64,000 bases of DNA from Dehalococcoidia bacterium (GTDB taxonomy: Bacteria > Chloroflexota > Dehalococcoidia > Lucifugimonadales > Lucifugimonadaceae), in assembly GCA_029940375.1 (NCBI GenBank), contig JAPYUX010000003.1, positions 61,971 to 125,970 of the forward strand, given 5' to 3'. The translations under genes and the position numbers were made by a program. Below the pieces are notes generated by a model. The model was not told where the DNA came from, did not search any database, and saw nothing but the letters and a program-made list of their open reading frames with translations. Within the stretch, counting starts at the first letter, position 1. Each line of letters begins with the position of its first letter. Below are positions 18,070 through 26,563 of the stretch, piece by piece.

Positions 18070-19341
18070 TGGCCTTATAACCCTTTTTGTTGTTTCTAAT
18101 GTCAATATTACACAAGCTCCTAGACATGAGAAAAATGCTGAAATCCATATAGCATATACGTAACCACCAGTAACTTCAAAAACTAATCCAGGTATAAAGC
18201 CTCCTAATGCCATCCCAAAACTAGCTGCCAAAATTTGCCATCCATATGTTGTATCCATTCTAAAAAAACCATAATATTTTCTATTCATTATGGGGAAAAG
18301 AGTTCCTTCTCCTCCGTAAGGAATAGCCCATAAAATACCTACGAGGTAAAACATCCATTTATCGGTAGTAAATGCCCATGGTATAACGAAAAGTCCTTGA
18401 CCAAGAAAAGATAGAAACATAATTGTTTTTGGATTAACTGAATCACCTAAAATTGGAGTTATAAATCTTGTTGATATAGATACCACCATGATTATAGTGA
18501 GGCAAAGAACAGAATCAGTATAACTTATTCCTTTAGTAATCATAAGAGGTACAAGCCCTATCAAAATGACTGCGTGCCCAACACAGCCTAAGAAGTGAAT
18601 ATTCATTAAACTCCAAAAAGCGTTAGTTCCATAAACAATTTTTTGTAAATTTGAATAATAGTTATTGATAGGTTTTTCGTGTTTTATTTCTTCTTGTTTA
18701 TCACTGTCTTCAGCCCCATAGGGTAAGAGCCCCATATCTTGAGGAGTATTTTTGAAAAATGCGAGTGCTATAAACATTATCACGCTTCCCACCAATCCAC
18801 TTATAATAAAAGTATTTTGCCATCCTATAGAATTTAACATTATTCCCATTAGTTGAATGACTATAGCTGGGCCTAGACTCCACATACCAATAATTAGACC
18901 TGTAGCGAGCCCTAAGCTTTTTTTAAACCAAATTGCTATGGCTGGAATAACAGGTACTAAAAACATTGATTGTGCAAAGCCAAAAATAATTCCGTATGAT
19001 ATGTAAAATTCATAAATATTAGTTGCTAGGGCTGTCCAAATCATTCCGATTAAGAAAAGGAAAAGACCTATATACATAGTTTTTCTAGCCCCAATCATTG
19101 TTGAACAATAACCTGCAATCGGAGAAGAAATTGCAGTAACAACAGACATAATCGCATAAGCTATACCTATAGATTTTGGATCCCAAGAAAATTCTTCAAC
19201 TAATGGATCAATAATAATCCCAAATGCCATCCTAATTGCTGAACCGATCATTTGGGCAATCGCACCTACAGCTACAATTACCCATCCGTAATGATGGAAA
19301 TCAATTTCAGAAATATTTTTTTTTATTAATGCAATGGACAT
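18049..19341 (-). CDS. MFS transporter, monocarboxylate/oxalate-type
   Basis: Twelve-helix major facilitator protein of about 430 aa. The N-terminus has HHYGWVIVAVGAIAQMIGSAIRMAFGIIIDPL, close to the OFA/monocarboxylate-type carriers. Loop 2-3 reads GYCSTMIGARKTM, and a hydrophilic central loop holds QEEIKHEKPINN. The start MSIALIKKN (19341) is preferred; a longer frame begins at 19368. Probably takes up an organic acid; substrate unknown. It is one of three MFS genes of this general type in the window, each beside a catabolic gene. A 59-codon ORF immediately upstream overlaps it. Confidence 0.88.
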   Translation of the reverse strand: MSIALIKKNISEIDFHHYGWVIVAVGAIAQMIGSAIRMAFGIIIDPLVEEFSWDPKSIGIAYAIMSVVTAISSPIAGYCSTMIGARKTMYIGLFLFLIGMIWTALATNIYEFYISYGIIFGFAQSMFLVPVIPAIAIWFKKSLGLATGLIIGMWSLGPAIVIQLMGIMLNSIGWQNTFIISGLVGSVIMFIALAFFKNTPQDMGLLPYGAEDSDKQEEIKHEKPINNYYSNLQKIVYGTNAFWSLMNIHFLGCVGHAVILIGLVPLMITKGISYTDSVLCLTIIMVVSISTRFITPILGDSVNPKTIMFLSFLGQGLFVIPWAFTTDKWMFYLVGILWAIPYGGEGTLFPIMNRKYYGFFRMDTTYGWQILAASFGMALGGFIPGLVFEVTGGYVYAIWISAFFSCLGACVILTLETTKRVIRPSFENLG

Positions 19342-19505
19342 AAAAATACACTTCCGTCTTGAATCCACGATGTTTCATAATTTGAATTTTCATTTAATTT
19401 ATTTGTAGAATTCCATGCTGAAAAATAAATTAATATTACTGATGAAGCAATAATTGAAAACAAAGAAAGAGATATTCCTTTAGATGGAATTGTGTCAATT
19501 TTCAT
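19326..19505 (-). CDS. Small single-span membrane protein next to an MFS gene
   Basis: A 59-codon ORF from ATG at 19505 to TAA at 19326-19328. It has a short polar start (MKIDTIPSKG), one hydrophobic stretch at about 11-30, and a polar tail ending WIQDGSVFLCPLH. AGGA lies about 11 bases before the ATG. The stop falls 14-16 bases inside the MFS coding region in another frame, which suggests coupling. No family recognised; it may be a small transporter partner or chance. Confidence 0.4.
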   Translation of the reverse strand: MKIDTIPSKGISLSLFSIIASSVILIYFSAWNSTNKLNENSNYETSWIQDGSVFLCPLH

Positions 19506-19693
19506 AGAATAATTAATCCTTAGAAAGTAATAAGAAATTTGTTTTCAAATCAATTATCTTATATATTTTTCAAACTTGTAGTGAAATTTTATCCAAATTC
19601 TATTTTTTTCAACTCTTTAAAACTCGTATAAAAAATACCTTCGATGTAAATGTTTTTTTATTTATCATTATCTAAATTAAAAAAATATTTATC

Positions 19694-19837
19694 ATGTTGT
19701 ATTTTCATTCATGTCCTAAATGTACAAAGGGTACCATTGAATATGGTTCCGATGAACAAGGGAATTATATTATGTGTCTAATGTGTGGATTCTATAAAAA
19801 TTCAGCACAAGGTATTACTAAAGCTAGAAAATCTTGA
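19694..19837 (+). CDS. Mini zinc-ribbon protein, 47 aa
   Basis: ATG at 19694 to TGA at 19835. CPKC (7-10) and CLMC (28-31) are spaced by 17 residues, with GTIEYGSDEQGNY between them, as in a rubredoxin-like or transcription-factor zinc ribbon with one Cys4 site. A basic tail (KARKS) follows. Small proteins with a CPRC...GEY..C.QCG pattern are, to my recollection, common in Chloroflexota. It stands alone between the MFS gene and the two-component genes; function unknown. The four cysteines argue strongly that it is coding. Confidence 0.7.
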   Translation: MLYFHSCPKCTKGTIEYGSDEQGNYIMCLMCGFYKNSAQGITKARKS

Positions 19838-19907
19838 AATTTAATCTTTTCAATAATTATTAATCGTATAAATATATATAATTATAATTAGTTCCAAAAA
19901 ATTAAAT

Positions 19908-20624
19908 TTGTTAAAAGAATCAAAAAAAACAAACGTATATATAGTTGAAGACGACAAAAACATCAGAGAAGCTCTGAGATACAATCTGATAGCTCAAGGG
20001 TTTAACGTAGAATTCACAGGGGATGGAATTTCTGCGATAGAAACTTTGTTGAATAAAACATTTGATATTATTCTTTTAGATCTTATGTTACCTGGCATAG
20101 ATGGTTTAGAAATATGTAAAAGAATACGATCTGAAAATGTAGATACTCCAATCATAATTTTAACCGCTAAAAATAATGAAATTGATAAAATTGTGGGACT
20201 TGAATTAGGTGCAGATGATTACGTTTCCAAACCTTTCAGCATGCCAGAGTTGTTAGCAAGAATTAAAGCAAATTTAAGAAGAAATTTAATTAAATTAGAG
20301 AAAACAAAATCTATAACTAGAAAACAATTCACACATTTGGATACTTTTATTGATTTAGATAAAAGAATTGTGAAAATCAATGATAAAAATATCTTTTTTA
20401 GACCTAAGGAATTTGATCTATTGTACAAATTAATGTCCAATCCAGGGAAAGTTTTTACAAGAGAAAAATTGATTGAAGAAATTTGGGGCTTTCAATATTT
20501 TGGTGATACACGTACGGTAGATGTACACATAAGATGGATCAGAGAGAAAATTGAATCAGATAGTGAGCGGCCTCAAAAAATATTGACAGTTCGAGGTTTT
20601 GGATATAAATCTAAGTTGGAGTAG
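19908..20624 (+). CDS. OmpR/PhoB-family response regulator
   Basis: Receiver domain 1-125 with the acidic pair in VEDD, phospho-acceptor Asp58 in LLDLMLPGIDG, Thr in IIILTAKN and Lys in YVSKPF. The winged-helix DNA-binding domain follows (about 140-238: FRPKEFDLLYKLMSNPGKVFTREKLIEEIWG, then DVHIRWIREKIE and VRGFGYK). 238 aa. TTG start at 19908; a TATAAT at 19883-19888 is a possible -10. The linked kinase and pst genes point to a PhoB-like phosphate regulator (inference). Confidence 0.92.
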   Translation: MLKESKKTNVYIVEDDKNIREALRYNLIAQGFNVEFTGDGISAIETLLNKTFDIILLDLMLPGIDGLEICKRIRSENVDTPIIILTAKNNEIDKIVGLELGADDYVSKPFSMPELLARIKANLRRNLIKLEKTKSITRKQFTHLDTFIDLDKRIVKINDKNIFFRPKEFDLLYKLMSNPGKVFTREKLIEEIWGFQYFGDTRTVDVHIRWIREKIESDSERPQKILTVRGFGYKSKLE

Positions 20625-20628
20625 ATAT

Positions 20629-21957
20629 ATGAATCTCAATAGACTTAAAAGAAATTTCTTCTATATTTCAAGACATAGATTGTTCATGATTCTTTTATGC
20701 CTCGTTCTTATACAAATAGCAATATTGTGGCTTTTATTTAATTTTTATGATCAAGTTAACTTTTATTTTATTATATTTATTGTCATTTTTTTTTCAGGAA
20801 TATTTTATTTATTTATAAAAAAGAATATTTCTTTATTGAAAAAAAACCTTATTTCCAATTCTAATTCATCTAGATTTGGAGAATTTGAACCTATTAATGA
20901 GCTTTTTACTAAAATCAATAAAAGATTTGTCTATAAGGAAAAAATCATAAGTTCAGAAAATGAAATTTTGATGAATACATTAAATTTAATAGAGGATGGA
21001 ATAATTTTTTTAGATATTGAGATGAAAATTTCTAATTTCAATAATAAATCAAAAGAAATTCTTATGTGCTCTATAGAAGATGAAAATATAAATTACTTAA
21101 CTGATTTAACTCAAAGTTTTGAAATTTTAGATTTTTTTGATAAATCTAAAACAAGTAATTCTAATGAAATTGAAATAGAGTTTAATTTCCCTAAAAAATT
21201 TCTAAAAATCAGATTATTTACGTTGAATAAACTTCAAAATAAATTTATGTTAATTATTTCTGATTTGTCTGATGTTTATAATCTTGATAAAACAAGAACT
21301 GAATTTTTTGCTAATACATCTCACGAATTTAAAACACCCATAACTTCTGCAAAGTTAAATTATGAAGCGTTGATAAATGATTTCAAAACAAGTAAAGGTG
21401 TAAACTTTCATCTTTTTTCAAAAAATATCTATGAAGATTTGAATAGATTGGAGAAAATAACTAATGAATTATTAAATATTCATTCACTTGAAACAGGTAA
21501 TTATAAACTTAACTTAGAAGAAATAGATTTTTTAGATATGTTATCTGAGGTAAAAAAAACTTTTTCTACAATCATCAAGGACAAAAAAATTGCAATTGTA
21601 CATCCTGAAAATAAAATCAAAATAAAATTAGATAAAAAACTGATTATTCAATCTTTAGAAAATCTTTTATCCAATGCTATTAGGTACAGTGAAAAACAAT
21701 CTGATGTAAATATCAATTATTATATAAAAAATGATGAATTTATTTTTGAAATTCGTGACCATGGAATTGGAATAGGTGAATTTGATCTACCGCTTATTTT
21801 TCAAAGATTTTTTAGAGCAGAAGGGAATAGAGATTATGAACATTCAGGATTAGGACTTTCAATAGTTAAGCATGCAATTGAATTACACAAAGGTGAAATC
21901 AAAGCAAAAAGTGTTATTAATGAAGGATTAATAATTTCTTTTTCGATACCGTTATGA
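20629..21957 (+). CDS. Membrane sensor histidine kinase, PhoR-like
   Basis: 442 aa. Two membrane segments at about 18-39 and 44-63 have almost no periplasmic loop, as in PhoR kinases that do not sense a ligand outside. A PAS-like region follows (about 110-205). The HisKA box FFANTSHEFKTPITS contains His232. The ATPase shows N box ENLLSNAIRY, G1 RDHGIGIG, F box IFQRFFRAE and G2 GLGLSIVKHAIELH. ATG 20629 lies five bases after the regulator stop, with TTGGAG upstream. Pairing with the preceding regulator and following pst genes suggests phosphate sensing. Confidence 0.92.
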   Translation: MNLNRLKRNFFYISRHRLFMILLCLVLIQIAILWLLFNFYDQVNFYFIIFIVIFFSGIFYLFIKKNISLLKKNLISNSNSSRFGEFEPINELFTKINKRFVYKEKIISSENEILMNTLNLIEDGIIFLDIEMKISNFNNKSKEILMCSIEDENINYLTDLTQSFEILDFFDKSKTSNSNEIEIEFNFPKKFLKIRLFTLNKLQNKFMLIISDLSDVYNLDKTRTEFFANTSHEFKTPITSAKLNYEALINDFKTSKGVNFHLFSKNIYEDLNRLEKITNELLNIHSLETGNYKLNLEEIDFLDMLSEVKKTFSTIIKDKKIAIVHPENKIKIKLDKKLIIQSLENLLSNAIRYSEKQSDVNINYYIKNDEFIFEIRDHGIGIGEFDLPLIFQRFFRAEGNRDYEHSGLGLSIVKHAIELHKGEIKAKSVINEGLIISFSIPL

Positions 21958-21961
21958 TTAT

Positions 21962-22000
21962 TTAACCTTTTCTTAACAATTTTGTCTCTTTTTGTAATAC
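21962..22000 (+). promoter_or_regulatory. Pho-box-like direct repeat and promoter before pstC
   Basis: TTAACC (21962-21967) and TTAACA (21973-21978) are direct repeats with an 11-base period, matching PhoB/PhoP-box half-sites (TTAACA-like in Bacillus, CTTAACCT-like in cyanobacteria). TAATAC at 21995-22000 could be a -10, 16 bases after the second half-site. The location between phoBR-like and pst genes fits. A third half-site is not evident. Confidence 0.55.
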
Positions 22001-22033
22001 TCTAGAGTTGTTGAGCTCTTTTTTCAAATTCAA

Positions 22034-22051
22034 ATGATGCAACAAAAATGA
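22034..22051 (+). other. Five-codon leader ORF overlapping the pstC start
   Basis: ATG ATG CAA CAA AAA TGA encodes MMQQK. The TGA (22049-22051) overlaps the pstC ATG (22048-22050). The 13 bases ATGATGCAACAAA are then repeated at the pstC start itself, 14 bases downstream. No clear Shine-Dalgarno sequence precedes either copy. It may be a coupling leader or a small duplication. Confidence 0.4.
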
Positions 22052-22950
22052 TGCAACAAAGAAATATTAGAAGAAGAAAAACTGAAGAAATAATTGTAGT
22101 AAACTTATTAAAACTGTCAGGTTTAGTTTCTATAGGAACTACTATAGGAATACTTTATGTTTTAGGATCTCAATCAATTCCATTTTTTGGAACAGTATCT
22201 TTGAAAGAGTTTTTTACTGGCCTAAATTGGACACCATTATTTGTACCTCAAGAATTTGGAGTTATGCCACTTATAAATGGTACTTTTATGGTAGCAATTA
22301 TTGCTGCTTTGGTCGCTCTTATTTTTGGATTAGGTAGTGCTTTTTTTCTCTCAGAATATGCTTCTAGAAAAGTAAGAAGTTATGTTAAGCCCTTGTTGGA
22401 AATTTTAGCAGGAATTCCTACGGTGGTATATGGATATTTTGCTTTGACTTTTGTTACCCCAATAATTCAATATATTGCACCTGACACTATCATTTTTAAT
22501 GCACTAAGTGCAGGAATAGTAATGGGTATAATGATTATACCTATGGTTTCCACCCTATCTGAAGATGCTATGTCATCAGTTCCTAGAAGTTTAAGGGAAG
22601 CTGCATATAGCTTGGGAGCAAAAAAATATCAAGTCGCACTTCGTATCGTTTTCCCATCAGCTATTTCTGGGATTGTAGCTTCTTTTATATTATCTATTTC
22701 TAGAGCTATAGGTGAAACAATGATAGTTAGTTTAGCTGCTGGGGGGAAACCAGCTTTAACTTTAAATCCACTTGAAGCCATACAGACTATTACAGCTTAC
22801 ATTGTAACAGTAAGTCAGGGAGAAACACCTCAAGGTTCCATAGAATACCAAAGCATTTTTGCAGTGGGGCTACTTCTATTCATTCTTACTTTGATAATGA
22901 ATCTTATAGGAAGGTGGGTTGTTTATAAATATGCACAAGAATATGAGTAG
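22048..22950 (+). CDS. pstC: Phosphate ABC transporter permease PstC
   Basis: Inner-membrane subunit of the high-affinity phosphate importer. Six membrane segments; the conserved permease signatures LEILAGIPTVVYGYFALTFVTP and EDAMSSVPRSLREAAYSLGAKKYQVALRIVFPSA (EAA loop), then SRAIGETMIVSLAAGG. 300 aa, start at the first of two adjacent ATG codons. It is followed six bases later by pstA. The usual pstS upstream and pstB downstream are not in this window, so the importer is split across the genome. Confidence 0.95.
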   Translation: MMQQRNIRRRKTEEIIVVNLLKLSGLVSIGTTIGILYVLGSQSIPFFGTVSLKEFFTGLNWTPLFVPQEFGVMPLINGTFMVAIIAALVALIFGLGSAFFLSEYASRKVRSYVKPLLEILAGIPTVVYGYFALTFVTPIIQYIAPDTIIFNALSAGIVMGIMIIPMVSTLSEDAMSSVPRSLREAAYSLGAKKYQVALRIVFPSAISGIVASFILSISRAIGETMIVSLAAGGKPALTLNPLEAIQTITAYIVTVSQGETPQGSIEYQSIFAVGLLLFILTLIMNLIGRWVVYKYAQEYE

Positions 22951-22956
22951 GCCATA

Positions 22957-23787
22957 ATGAAAGAAAGACTCTTTTACTTATTAATTTTATCTTCCATTTT
23001 AATTGCTTTAACATCTCTGTTAATTTTGCTTATTGATGTGGTACTTGATGGCTATTCATCTCTTTCGTGGGATTTTTTAACAAATTATGCTTCTAGAAAA
23101 GCTGAAAAATCTGGCATTTTAGCTCCTTTGGCAGGGACGTTATGGTTAGTTATTTTAACTGCTTTCTGTACTATTCCGTTAGGTGTATCTACAGCATTAT
23201 ATTTAGAGGAGTTTGCTGGAACAAATATATTATCAAAGATAATTAAAATCAACATTTCTAATTTAGCTGGAGTACCTTCAATAATATATGGTTTGTTAGG
23301 GTTAGCATTTTTTACATATTTTATTGGTTTAGGAAAAAGTATAATTGCAGGAGCCCTTACAATGACTTTATTAGTACTACCTATAGTCATAATATCTGCT
23401 CAAGAATCAATTAGGACAGTTCAACCATCTTTAAAAGAAGCTGCTTATGCATTGGGAGCAACTAAATGGGAAGTGTCTAAAAAAATAATTTTGCCTCACT
23501 CTATCGGGGGAATAATGAGTGGTATAATCTTGGCAATGTCTAGAGCTATTGGAGAAACAGCACCAATATTAATTATTAGTTCTTTAGTGTTCATCACAAC
23601 AGTACCATCAAGCCCTCTAGATAGATTTACAGTTTTACCATTACAAATTTATACTTGGGCATCATTTCCTAAAGATGAATTTCGAGCAATTGCTTCTGCA
23701 GGTATTATTGTTCTTCTTGTTATATTAATGACAATGAACTCTTTGGCTATTTATATAAGATGGAAAAATCAAACAGATAGATATTAA
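22957..23787 (+). CDS. pstA: Phosphate ABC transporter permease PstA
   Basis: Second permease of the Pst importer, 276 aa, six membrane segments. Signatures: LSWDFLTNYASRKAEKSGILAPL, NLAGVPSIIYGLLGLAFF, and the EAA loop SIRTVQPSLKEAAYALGATKWEVSKKIILPHS followed by SRAIGETAPILIISS. It ends by converging on the YbaK gene with a 4-base overlap. No pstB or phoU follows. Confidence 0.95.
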   Translation: MKERLFYLLILSSILIALTSLLILLIDVVLDGYSSLSWDFLTNYASRKAEKSGILAPLAGTLWLVILTAFCTIPLGVSTALYLEEFAGTNILSKIIKINISNLAGVPSIIYGLLGLAFFTYFIGLGKSIIAGALTMTLLVLPIVIISAQESIRTVQPSLKEAAYALGATKWEVSKKIILPHSIGGIMSGIILAMSRAIGETAPILIISSLVFITTVPSSPLDRFTVLPLQIYTWASFPKDEFRAIASAGIIVLLVILMTMNSLAIYIRWKNQTDRY

Positions 23788-24266
23788 CTTTCTGTTATAT
23801 CTAAAAACTGTGCATTTGGTATGTCAGGTAGGTATATTGGCTCAATTAATATTTTAAAGTTTCTACTACCCCCTCCAAAAACTATTTTTTTAGATATTTT
23901 TAATCCTTCATCAAAATAAATTTGAAATTTTCGTGATAACCCAAATGGTGTTATTCCTCCAACTTTCATACCAGTTATTTCCTCTGATTTAGCTGCATTT
24001 GCAAAAGATAATTTTTTTACTCCCATAATATTCTTTAATTTAGTGTTAACATCTAATTTTTTAGAAGCTTGGACAACCGCAACTGCATAAAGACCTTTTG
24101 GACGTTTTGATTCCAAAATTATAGTATTAGCAGATTGATCTAAAGAAAATTTATATTTATTACAAAATTTTTTAGTATCAGAAAAATTTGGATCTATGTC
24201 GATCTTCTCATATTCTATTTGTTGTGTTTTTAAGTAATCTAATACTATATTTTCGATTTCATTCAT
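23784..24266 (-). CDS. YbaK/EbsC-family aminoacyl-tRNA deacylase
   Basis: Freestanding trans-editing domain, related to the insert of ProRS; family members hydrolyse mischarged tRNAs such as Cys-tRNA-Pro. The 160 aa show KLSFANAAKSEEITGMKVGGITPFGL and KKIVFGGGSRNFKILIEP, the hallmark GGxxPFG and GGGSR stretches. The specific substrate is not predictable. The window also holds a ProRS with its own editing insert, so this one may act on another mischarged tRNA. Confidence 0.9.
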   Translation of the reverse strand: MNEIENIVLDYLKTQQIEYEKIDIDPNFSDTKKFCNKYKFSLDQSANTIILESKRPKGLYAVAVVQASKKLDVNTKLKNIMGVKKLSFANAAKSEEITGMKVGGITPFGLSRKFQIYFDEGLKISKKIVFGGGSRNFKILIEPIYLPDIPNAQFLDITES

Positions 24267-24312
24267 TAATCAAAGAAATGTTTATTATTATAAAATATAC
24301 ATAGAGAAAATT

Positions 24313-24789
24313 ATGAATACTTATTGGTTAATTAACATAAACGATAATAATTACAATGTATTAAAAGGTAGATCTTTTGATATATTGGGGTTTCCTAATA
24401 GTTACAATAAACTGACAAATAAAATCGCCAAAAAGGATAATTTAGTTTTTTACATCTCCACAAGTAAAGTTTTTTCTGGATATGCAGAAGTTACTTCTGA
24501 TAAATTTTACGATGATGAAAAAATATGGCAAGAAAAAGAAATTTCTCCTTATAGAGTTAAAATAAAATCTAAGAAGATTCTATCTGAAGAAAATTACGTA
24601 GAGGCATCAGATGTTGTTCCTTCTTTGAATTATGTTAGAAAATGGCCACCAGAAAAATGGGAGTTGGCATTAATGAATAGAGTACATGTGATTTCACACA
24701 ATGATTTCATGATAATAAAGGCAAGTATTGACGGCGCTGGAAAAAAATTAAAAAGAAAGAATAAGAAACCTAGAGAGAAAAACTTATAA
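24313..24789 (+). CDS. EVE-domain (PUA-like) protein
   Basis: The 158 aa open with NTYWLININDNNYNVLKG, keep KKDNLVFYISTSKVFSGYAEVTS and close the fold with YVRKWPPEKWELALMNRVHVISHNDFMII, the layout of EVE domains that bind modified bases in RNA or DNA. A short Lys-rich tail follows (KKLKRKNKKPREKNL). No fused nuclease or McrB-type partner is present, so a housekeeping RNA role seems more likely than defence. Divergent from YbaK and convergent with TatD. Confidence 0.8.
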   Translation: MNTYWLININDNNYNVLKGRSFDILGFPNSYNKLTNKIAKKDNLVFYISTSKVFSGYAEVTSDKFYDDEKIWQEKEISPYRVKIKSKKILSEENYVEASDVVPSLNYVRKWPPEKWELALMNRVHVISHNDFMIIKASIDGAGKKLKRKNKKPREKNL

Positions 24790-25542
24790 CTTTAAAATTT
24801 TTTTTGAATTGTTATAAATGTTTTCTTCAATAATATCTTTGTCTATTTTAAAAATTTCACTTAATTTTATTACAATCAATTTTAAGTCTTTAGGTTCAGT
24901 CCACCTCAATCTATTTTTTTTAAAATATTGAGGATACGAATCAGTCTCTATAACAATTTTATTTAATGGAATTTTTTTGATAACTTCTTCTAAATTTTTA
25001 TCTCTAAGTATTGGTTTTGCAACAGATATAAAAATATTATTATCGAGTAATTTTTTTGCGTAGTTATACGTACCATTAAAATAATGTGCGACCGAATTTA
25101 ATTCAAATAATCTTTCACTCATTATTATATCTATGATCTCTTTTTCTGCATTTCTAACATGAAAAGCAATAGGTTTGTTAACTTCTTTTGCTAAATTTAT
25201 TTGGTCTGAGAAGATTTTTTTTTGTATTTTTATTGGAATACAATTGTCTTGAATATCTAATCCAATTTCACTTATCATAATAGTTTTTTTACACTTAAGT
25301 AGTTCTTTAAACAAATTTAAATAATCATCAGTTTTATCGTCTTTTATATTTTGTGGATGTATACCTACAGCTGCATAAACTTCTTTGACTTCATTTGCTA
25401 ATTTTACACATTTTTTAGAATCTTCAATTGTAGTACCTGCTGCAACTATCACTTCTATTTTTGCATTTCTAGAATTTATTATTAGATTTGACAAATCTTT
25501 ATCTTCAAATTGCTGTATATGTGTATGAATATCTATTAACAT
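24784..25542 (-). CDS. TatD-family metal-dependent hydrolase
   Basis: TIM-barrel amidohydrolase-like nuclease, 252 aa. Motifs: LIDIHTHIQQFEDKDL (metal HxH), AVGIHPQ, SEIGLDI (metal Glu), PIAFHVRNAEKEI, VAHYFNGT and IETDSYP (metal Asp). TatD proteins are 3'-5' DNA exonucleases or tRNA/DNA repair factors. The chain is near normal length, and substitutions such as HYFNG for the usual HCFSG mark a divergent member. It overlaps the 3' end of the EVE gene by 6 bases on the opposite strand. Confidence 0.87.
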   Translation of the reverse strand: MLIDIHTHIQQFEDKDLSNLIINSRNAKIEVIVAAGTTIEDSKKCVKLANEVKEVYAAVGIHPQNIKDDKTDDYLNLFKELLKCKKTIMISEIGLDIQDNCIPIKIQKKIFSDQINLAKEVNKPIAFHVRNAEKEIIDIIMSERLFELNSVAHYFNGTYNYAKKLLDNNIFISVAKPILRDKNLEEVIKKIPLNKIVIETDSYPQYFKKNRLRWTEPKDLKLIVIKLSEIFKIDKDIIEENIYNNSKKILKL

Positions 25543-25582
25543 TAATAAAATTTTTTTATTTAATCATACAGGAGGTTAAGAT

Positions 25583-26563
25583 ATGAGACCCGGTTTTGGA
25601 CAATTTAAATTTCCTTCATCAGAATACCTAAGATTTGCTGCTCAATATGGAGTAAAGGATATTTTATTAAATACACCGGAATTAGAACAATCTAAACCTG
25701 GTGTGTGGTCAAAGAAAGAATTGATTAAGTTAAGACTAAATATAGAGAGTTATGGCTTACAATTGTCAGCAATAGAAAATGTTCCTACCCATTTTTATGA
25801 CCATATAATGCTTGGTGGAGAAAAATCAGATCAACAACAAGAAAATATGATTGAAAATATTTCTAATATGGCGGACGCAGGAATTCCAATGTTTGGTTAT
25901 AACTGGATGCCTTCTCATGTGTGGAGAACAGATCCCGTTACAATAAGAGGAGGTGCTATTGCTACTGCTTTTGATTACAGTATTGCAAAACAAATTCCAA
26001 ACACTCATGATAGAGAATATACGGAAAAGGAATTATGGGAAAATTTGGAAAATTGGATAAAAATTATTACTCCGATCGCAGAAAAAAAGAATATAAAATT
26101 AGGTATTCATCCTTGTGACCCACCCGTAGAAAATCTGGGAGGCATTCCTCAATTGTTTAGATCCTTCGATTCTTATAAAAAATTAATCAATATTGTCGAC
26201 TCACCATCAAATGCTATTGAATTTTGTCAAGGAACATTTTCTGAAATGGCAGATGCTTCAGGAGAAGGGATTTATGAAATGATCGATTATTTTTCTAAAA
26301 GAAAAAAGATTTTATATGTACATTTCAGAAATGTTTCTGGAACAGTGCCAAAATTTAATGAGGAATTTATAAACAGTGGTTATGTAGATATGTATAAGGC
26401 TATGAAAATCTATCATAAAAATGGCTTTGATTCCTTTTTTATTGATGATCATGTTCCAATGACATTTAATGATACTGAATGGGGTCATAGAGGTAGAGCA
26501 TTTGCAAATGGATATATTCAAGCCATGATTGAATCTATTACAAAAGGAAGTTTTGATGAGTAA
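25583..26563 (+). CDS. uxuA: Mannonate dehydratase (UxuA family)
   Basis: Converts D-mannonate to 2-keto-3-deoxygluconate in hexuronate breakdown. The motifs match the xylose-isomerase-like barrel of UxuA: LGIHPCDPP (metal His), AIEFCQGTFSEM (metal Cys), ILYVHFRNV (metal His) and the C-terminal DDHVP...EWGHRGRAFANGYIQAMIE. At 326 aa it is shorter than E. coli UxuA (394), as in compact bacterial forms. A very strong AGGAGGT (25570-25576) lies six bases before the ATG. It heads a module with an SDR oxidoreductase and an opposing MFS carrier. Confidence 0.9.
   Translation: MRPGFGQFKFPSSEYLRFAAQYGVKDILLNTPELEQSKPGVWSKKELIKLRLNIESYGLQLSAIENVPTHFYDHIMLGGEKSDQQQENMIENISNMADAGIPMFGYNWMPSHVWRTDPVTIRGGAIATAFDYSIAKQIPNTHDREYTEKELWENLENWIKIITPIAEKKNIKLGIHPCDPPVENLGGIPQLFRSFDSYKKLINIVDSPSNAIEFCQGTFSEMADASGEGIYEMIDYFSKRKKILYVHFRNVSGTVPKFNEEFINSGYVDMYKAMKIYHKNGFDSFFIDDHVPMTFNDTEWGHRGRAFANGYIQAMIESITKGSFDE

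Noticed and set aside
24313-24789. EVE-domain gene as part of a defence system
   Set aside because: No McrBC, nuclease, methylase or other defence partner lies nearby; neighbours are YbaK and TatD housekeeping genes.
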